From assembly GCA_028283505.1 (NCBI GenBank), contig JAPOFX010000001.1:201127-265126 (forward strand): 64,000 nucleotides of DNA, given 5' to 3'. Positions 62,810-64,000 of the stretch are shown in pieces. The translations under genes were made by a program, and so were the position numbers. Positions within the stretch are counted from its first letter, which is position 1. Each line of letters begins with the position of its first letter. The notes beneath the pieces were generated by a model. That model saw nothing but the letters and a program-made list of their open reading frames with translations, did no database searches and was not told the DNA's origin. The stretch is from Candidatus Poseidoniales archaeon (lineage in GTDB: Archaea; Thermoplasmatota; Poseidoniia; Poseidoniales; Thalassarchaeaceae).

Positions 62810-63901
62810 CTATGGCCACTTTAGGTGCCTATCCGAAACCGTACACTCCACCCAACTACGGCGACCTTCAGTAATGCAGATTACCTCTCCTTCACATTTG
62901 GGGCAAAGTGTATGCTCTGATAGCTCCTCAAGCCAAGCCCTCCTAGTTTCAAACTCATCTCCTTCAGACTCCAGCATTTCAAGAACCCTAAGTGCTGCCC
63001 CTTCCAAGCTCTTCCCATTCAATTTCCAAGGGTCTATTCCAAGATCAGGGATCGCCCCTCTTGATTGATCAATCTCGCTCGAGATTTCGCCCTCTATCAA
63101 ATGAGGCCCACCCTTTGCTACCTGCCTAGCCAATGCGTAGGATAAGAAAAACCCTCCAATGTGGGCCATGTGAGCCACACTTGAACCCGCTAGGTATTGC
63201 TGATCGCTCATCACCCATAGCTCAAAACCTAAGTAAAACAAGACTATCACCCAGATAGGCCAAGGTCTAATGAAAAATAATACCGGGAACTCAACTTTAT
63301 CGCTAGGCCAGCATGCCATGTAGGCTCCGAGAATTCCAAACACTGCTCCACTTGCACCCACAGTAGGAATCGAGGAGTCCGGATGAGTCAATATCCACGC
63401 TATGTTCCCTCCCAAAAGCCCAATAAAATAGACCAACATCCATCTCTTTCCTCCCATTCTCTGCTCTAAGGGGATTCCTACAAGTCCTATGACCAGTATG
63501 TTGCCGAGAATATGAGTCCAACCACCATGCATCCACGCGCTTGTCAATAATCTATAAGACTCCACAGGAGAGGATGAGATAGAGGGAATCGTTCCAAAAA
63601 CGTTCAGAGGCCATCCAAGGAAACCAAGCTGTATAGGAACCCCAATAATCATCGCATTTGAGAATTGAACGAATGAAACTAGCAGGAGTGAGAGAATTGT
63701 AGCAAGAGCGAAGCTAGTTCCTCCTCTGTATGCAGAGATGTAAGGGGAGACGCCAGCTATCATGAAAATCAAAACAACGGTGTATTCAAACACCCCAAGC
63801 CCCATAATCGCACTCACGCCCCACCCACTAGCTTCTACCAAATAGCAATTATTGGAATGGAACGACTCAAACGAACGATACCACTCCGAGAAGCATGACA
63901 C
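62810..63901 (-). CDS. Rhomboid-family intramembrane serine protease with C-terminal Cys-rich tail
   Basis: TSAWMHGGWTHILGNILVIG, TVGASGAVFGILGAYM (GxSG), HMAHIGGFFLSYAL (His); tail LCPKCEGEVICITEGRRSWVECTVSD. True start probably downstream of 63901. Confidence 0.9.
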   Translation of the reverse strand: MSCFSEWYRSFESFHSNNCYLVEASGWGVSAIMGLGVFEYTVVLIFMIAGVSPYISAYRGGTSFALATILSLLLVSFVQFSNAMIIGVPIQLGFLGWPLNVFGTIPSISSSPVESYRLLTSAWMHGGWTHILGNILVIGLVGIPLEQRMGGKRWMLVYFIGLLGGNIAWILTHPDSSIPTVGASGAVFGILGAYMACWPSDKVEFPVLFFIRPWPIWVIVLFYLGFELWVMSDQQYLAGSSVAHMAHIGGFFLSYALARQVAKGGPHLIEGEISSEIDQSRGAIPDLGIDPWKLNGKSLEGAALRVLEMLESEGDEFETRRAWLEELSEHTLCPKCEGEVICITEGRRSWVECTVSDRHLKWP

Positions 63902-64000
63902 AGGGGGCGCTGCTAAAGGCGAGTGACCTTAGTGTGACTAGAGGGGCCCGTCCAGTCTTGGATAATCTGGACATCCAAATCAACCAGGAAGATATATTGT
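63895..64000 (+). CDS. Partial ABC transporter ATP-binding protein (N-terminus only)
   Basis: Translated by hand: MTQGALLKASDLSVTRGARPVLDNLDIQINQEDIL, typical of an ABC ATPase before Walker A; runs off the window. Confidence 0.65.
   Translation, partial: MTQGALLKASDLSVTRGARPVLDNLDIQINQEDIL

Overview
The window reads as a gene-dense chromosomal segment of a marine Thermoplasmatota-type euryarchaeon, most like Marine Group II / Poseidoniia. That placement is inferred from content: archaeal eIF2-gamma, eS6, L10e, TgtA, CTP-type RibK, Dph2 and Orc1/Cdc6 sit alongside bacterial-type gyrase, SufCBD, class II HMG-CoA reductase and large PKD/CARDB surface proteases. I found no CRISPR array, transposon or prophage. 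One type II tRNA-Ser(GCU) with encoded CCA is present. The strongest non-routine signals are: (1) a very AT-rich divergent intergenic region (~26.42-26.60 kb) with clustered CGTTAA repeats, next to a degenerate AAA+/winged-helix protein and ~4.4 kb from an Orc1/Cdc6 gene, i.e. a candidate replication origin or operator; (2) short-loop hairpins placed directly at the start codons of several unrelated genes, including gyrB and an ABC operon; (3) several unusual proteins: a DUF4105/Lnb-like protein, a dTMP kinase with a large unknown C-terminal domain, a fused aconitase X, an HMA-DUF4396 membrane protein, a PGES2-like glutaredoxin/GST protein, an ABC permease with a Ca-binding-like ectodomain, and a membrane subtilase next to a rhomboid. 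All assignments come from reading the translations; no database search was run.
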